DNA from: Collimonas pratensis
GTDB lineage: Bacteria; Pseudomonadota; Gammaproteobacteria; Burkholderiales; Burkholderiaceae_D
Reading direction: 5' to 3'
DNA: 64,000 bases
NCBI RefSeq assembly: GCF_001584185.1
Contig: NZ_CP013234.1
Coordinates: 4,216,001 to 4,280,000, forward strand
Positions 63,866 to 64,000 of this stretch are shown here, piece after piece. How positions within the stretch are numbered: position 1 is the stretch's first letter; each line of letters opens with the position of its first letter. Below the pieces are notes generated by a model, which had not been told where the DNA came from, did no database searches, and worked only from the letters and a program-made list of their open reading frames with translations. The translations under genes and the position numbers were made by a program.

Positions 63866-64000
63866 GCGCTGAGATGTTCCAGGACCATGCGCAGTGCGCC
63901 GGGATCGACAGCACCAGTCAGGCAAACTCGACCTTTCGGGAGGTGCAGCTCGATGGTCCCGGTTGCCGTGATCGGTGATTCTGCTACGGCGGGCATCACT
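63862..64000 (-). CDS. tnpA: IS66 TnpA, 3' part only (cut by window end)
   Basis: The minus-strand frame that ends at the TGA overlapping tnpB reads ATGTIELHLPKGRVCL, then TGAVDPGALRMVLEHLSA, the C-terminal end of IS66 TnpA. The N-terminal helix-turn-helix part lies beyond the window. Confidence 0.85.
   Translation of the reverse strand, partial: VMPAVAESPITATGTIELHLPKGRVCLTGAVDPGALRMVLEHLSA

Larger units (their letters stand above)
61271..64000 (-). mobile_element. IS66-family insertion sequence, cut by the window end
   Basis: tnpA (partial), tnpB and tnpC lie in the usual order on the minus strand. At 61271 the sequence reads GTAAGCGTCGCT, and IS66-family ends begin with GTAA, so this is the probable terminal inverted repeat; the eight bases before it (GAATAATG) would be one copy of the target duplication. 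The pRiA4b ORF-3-like gene then lies inside the element. The other end is outside the window. Confidence 0.75.

Noticed and set aside
1..64000. CRISPR array
   Set aside because: I saw no series of direct repeats with even spacers and no cas genes; the repeats present are palindromes or short tandem units.

Overview
The window is a 64 kb piece of a GC-rich beta-proteobacterial chromosome. The set of kyn genes, a prpR/prpBC-acnD-prpF methylcitrate cluster, acs, class I fumarase, murI and the style of the intergenic palindromes point to Burkholderiales, most likely Oxalobacteraceae near Collimonas. This is an inference from gene content, not from a marker gene. Apart from two foreign-looking segments it reads as ordinary chromosome.

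Layout. 0-13 kb: a lipoprotein, a LysR regulator diverging from an MDR oxidoreductase, a secreted GDSL esterase, a QseBC-like two-component system followed by a DegP/MucD protease, and a YCII/SRPBCC/VOC trio. 13-17 kb: an Lrp-type regulator diverging from kynB-kynU-kynA (tryptophan to anthranilate); kynB appears to start at an ATC codon. 17-23 kb: a secreted nuclease with two small partners, a YiaA-like membrane protein, a GlxA-type AraC regulator broken by one in-frame stop beside an intact cysteine hydrolase, a GNAT and a signal peptidase I paralogue. 23-29 kb: a LysR regulator diverging from a CitMHS transporter, an AtuA/AtuA-C pair and an exported M20 peptidase, probably one catabolic operon. 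29-36.5 kb: DMT exporter, DUF2975/HTH pair, DUF2827 protein, an HdeD-like membrane domain fused to a papain-like domain, and an SGNH hydrolase.

36.6-45.1 kb: the methylcitrate cycle operon (prpB, prpC, acnD, prpF, minus strand) diverging from prpR, with a textbook sigma-54 promoter and repeated PrpR-type motifs between them. Nearly every junction of this operon carries a palindromic repeat. 45.5-50.7 kb: a decayed small integrative element in tRNA-Ser(GGA), with P4-type integrase, an unknown protein, AlpA-like regulator, DUF927/Toprim primase-helicase with a scrambled C-terminus, and an AbrB-type antitoxin remnant. 51-57.5 kb: acs, DMT exporter, YqhA-like protein, fumarase, murI and tRNA-His. 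57.9-61.0 kb: a lone 1031-residue protein with an N-terminal PD-(D/E)XK nuclease-like domain and a STAND-type NTPase core, the best candidate here for an undescribed, probably anti-phage, system. 61.3-64 kb: an IS66 element running off the window and apparently carrying a pRiA4b ORF-3 passenger gene.

Three dispersed repeat families thread the window: a palindrome built on GTAGGGTGGGCAC, a long hairpin built on GGGGTCAGAGT, and a 90-bp repeat holding DnaA-box-like words.
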